A DNA stretch of 7,269 nt, from positions 1-7,269 of the forward strand of contig JAIBDA010000067.1 of the NCBI GenBank assembly GCA_024679635.1, in the 5' to 3' direction. Positions 6,670 to 7,269 of the stretch are shown here, in pieces. Below the pieces are notes generated by a model. The model searched no databases. It had not been told where the DNA came from and worked only from the letters and a program-made list of their open reading frames with translations. The translations under genes and the position numbers were made by a program. This DNA comes from Amphritea sp. GTDB lineage: Bacteria > Pseudomonadota > Gammaproteobacteria > Pseudomonadales > Nitrincolaceae. Position 1 is the first letter of the stretch. Each line of letters begins with the position of its first letter.

Positions 6670-7026
6670 TTGGATATTGTGTACATTGAGGGTTTAAAGG
6701 TAGAGACCGTTATCGGTATTTACGACTGGGAACGAGAGATTCGTCAGACCGTATGTCTGGATATCCAGATGGCAACTGATATTCAAGCGGCTGCCGCATC
6801 AGAAGATATCGACAATACCCTAAACTATAAAACGGTATCTGATCGACTCATAAGCTTTATTGAGACCAGTGAGTTTATGTTGGTAGAAACTATGGCTGAA
6901 GAGATTGCGCAAATTGTATTGAACGAGTTTGGTGTGCGTTGGATGAAACTGAAGCTGGGTAAGCCAGGTGCAGTACCTGCCGCCAGAGATGTGGGCGTAA
7001 TTATTGAACGGGGAGAGCGCTTCTGA
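6670..7026 (+). CDS. folB: Dihydroneopterin aldolase FolB
   Basis: Cytoplasmic folate-pathway enzyme that cleaves 7,8-dihydroneopterin to 6-hydroxymethyl-7,8-dihydropterin and glycolaldehyde. The 118-residue protein is full length for the family. It has GIYDWE with conserved E21 (16-21), LNYKTVSDRLI (51-61), LVETMAEEIA with E73 (71-80), and the catalytic lysine K98 in LGKPGAV (96-102). The start codon is TTG: it gives the family's standard MDIVxIEGL N-terminus and has AAGGG (6658-6662) seven bases upstream, while no ATG is available before residue 34. The next gene, folK, starts on the last base of the folB stop (TGATG), so the two are translationally coupled and catalyse consecutive steps. 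Confidence 0.96.
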   Translation: MDIVYIEGLKVETVIGIYDWEREIRQTVCLDIQMATDIQAAAASEDIDNTLNYKTVSDRLISFIETSEFMLVETMAEEIAQIVLNEFGVRWMKLKLGKPGAVPAARDVGVIIERGERF

Positions 7027-7269
7027 TGGCTCAGGTATTTGTCAGTATCGGTAGTAATACTGAGCGTGAATTCTATATTGAAAGTTGTCTTGATGCGCTG
7101 GATGCACAGTTTGACAAGCTGGAGCTTTCTTCGGTTTATGAAAGTGAGCCCGTTGGATTTGACGGAGACAGTTTCTATAATCTGGTTGCTTCTTTTACAA
7201 CGGCATTGTCGGTCGGAGAGCTCAGTAGGAAGTTGAAGCAGATAGAGGACGAAAATGGTCGTTGTCGAA
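7026..7269 (+). CDS. folK: Hydroxymethyldihydropterin pyrophosphokinase FolK, 5' part only
   Basis: HPPK transfers pyrophosphate from ATP to 6-hydroxymethyl-7,8-dihydropterin, the product of FolB, in folate synthesis. The first 81 residues are present before the window ends. They show the family's N-terminal strand and glycine loop VFVSIGSN (4-11), SSVYESEPVGF (35-45), then FYNLVASFTT (50-59), where the Asn of the conserved 'f.N' motif is kept. The visible part ends in IEDENGRCR (73-81), the usual 'iE...GR.R' motif. The metal-binding and catalytic residues further on lie outside the window. The ATG overlaps the folB stop by one base, and a GGGGAG site lies about ten bases ahead of it, inside folB. 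The short sequence fits the compact FolK variant found next to folB in Pseudomonas-like genomes; this subtype call is inference. Confidence 0.93.
   Translation, partial: MAQVFVSIGSNTEREFYIESCLDALDAQFDKLELSSVYESEPVGFDGDSFYNLVASFTTALSVGELSRKLKQIEDENGRCR

Noticed and set aside
7039..7236. Open frame overlapping the start of folK in another frame
   Set aside because: The folK frame carries the conserved HPPK motifs; this one is a shadow with no recognisable features.
1..7269. A mobile element, defence island or novel multi-gene system
   Set aside because: All genes but one are conserved housekeeping genes in a familiar order, with no direct repeats, integrase, transposase or base-composition break that I could see.

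Overview
The window is ordinary chromosomal core sequence from a gammaproteobacterium. The order rpoD, dnaG, yqeY-like gene, rpsU on the minus strand, divergent tsaD, then plsY, folB and folK, is the arrangement I know from Pseudomonas and related orders. Together with intermediate GC content and long E. coli-like sigma70 blocks, it suggests a marine Oceanospirillales- or Pseudomonadales-type bacterium. The genus cannot be fixed from the sequence, and that placement is inference.

Left part (1-4344, all minus strand): this is the macromolecular synthesis cluster. Transcription starts from a well-formed promoter (-35 at 4443-4448, -10 at 4420-4425) and reads rpsU (S21), a GatB/YqeY-family gene, dnaG (primase) and then rpoD (sigma70). 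rpoD runs off the left edge after its region 2. A 219-base gap before rpoD holds a perfect -10 box and an AT-rich dyad, so rpoD probably has its own promoter as well. I see no convincing intrinsic terminator between rpsU and dnaG.

Middle (4345-6303): a 216-base divergent region separates rpsU from tsaD (tRNA t6A synthesis). tsaD converges on plsY (phospholipid synthesis), with only 12 bases between their stop codons. A 105-base AT-rich divergent region follows plsY.

Right part (6304-7269, plus strand): a small secreted protein resembling the DUF2845 family comes first. Then folB, which starts with TTG, and folK, which overlaps folB by one base and is cut by the right edge. folB and folK encode consecutive steps of folate synthesis.

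The cluster joins translation (S21, t6A), replication priming and housekeeping transcription, with membrane lipid and folate synthesis alongside. I found no mobile element, CRISPR array, tRNA, rRNA, prophage gene or pseudogene. I also found no evidence for a new biological system. The points worth a second look are the small secreted protein and several leader or intergenic structures around rpsU, dnaG, rpoD and tsaD.
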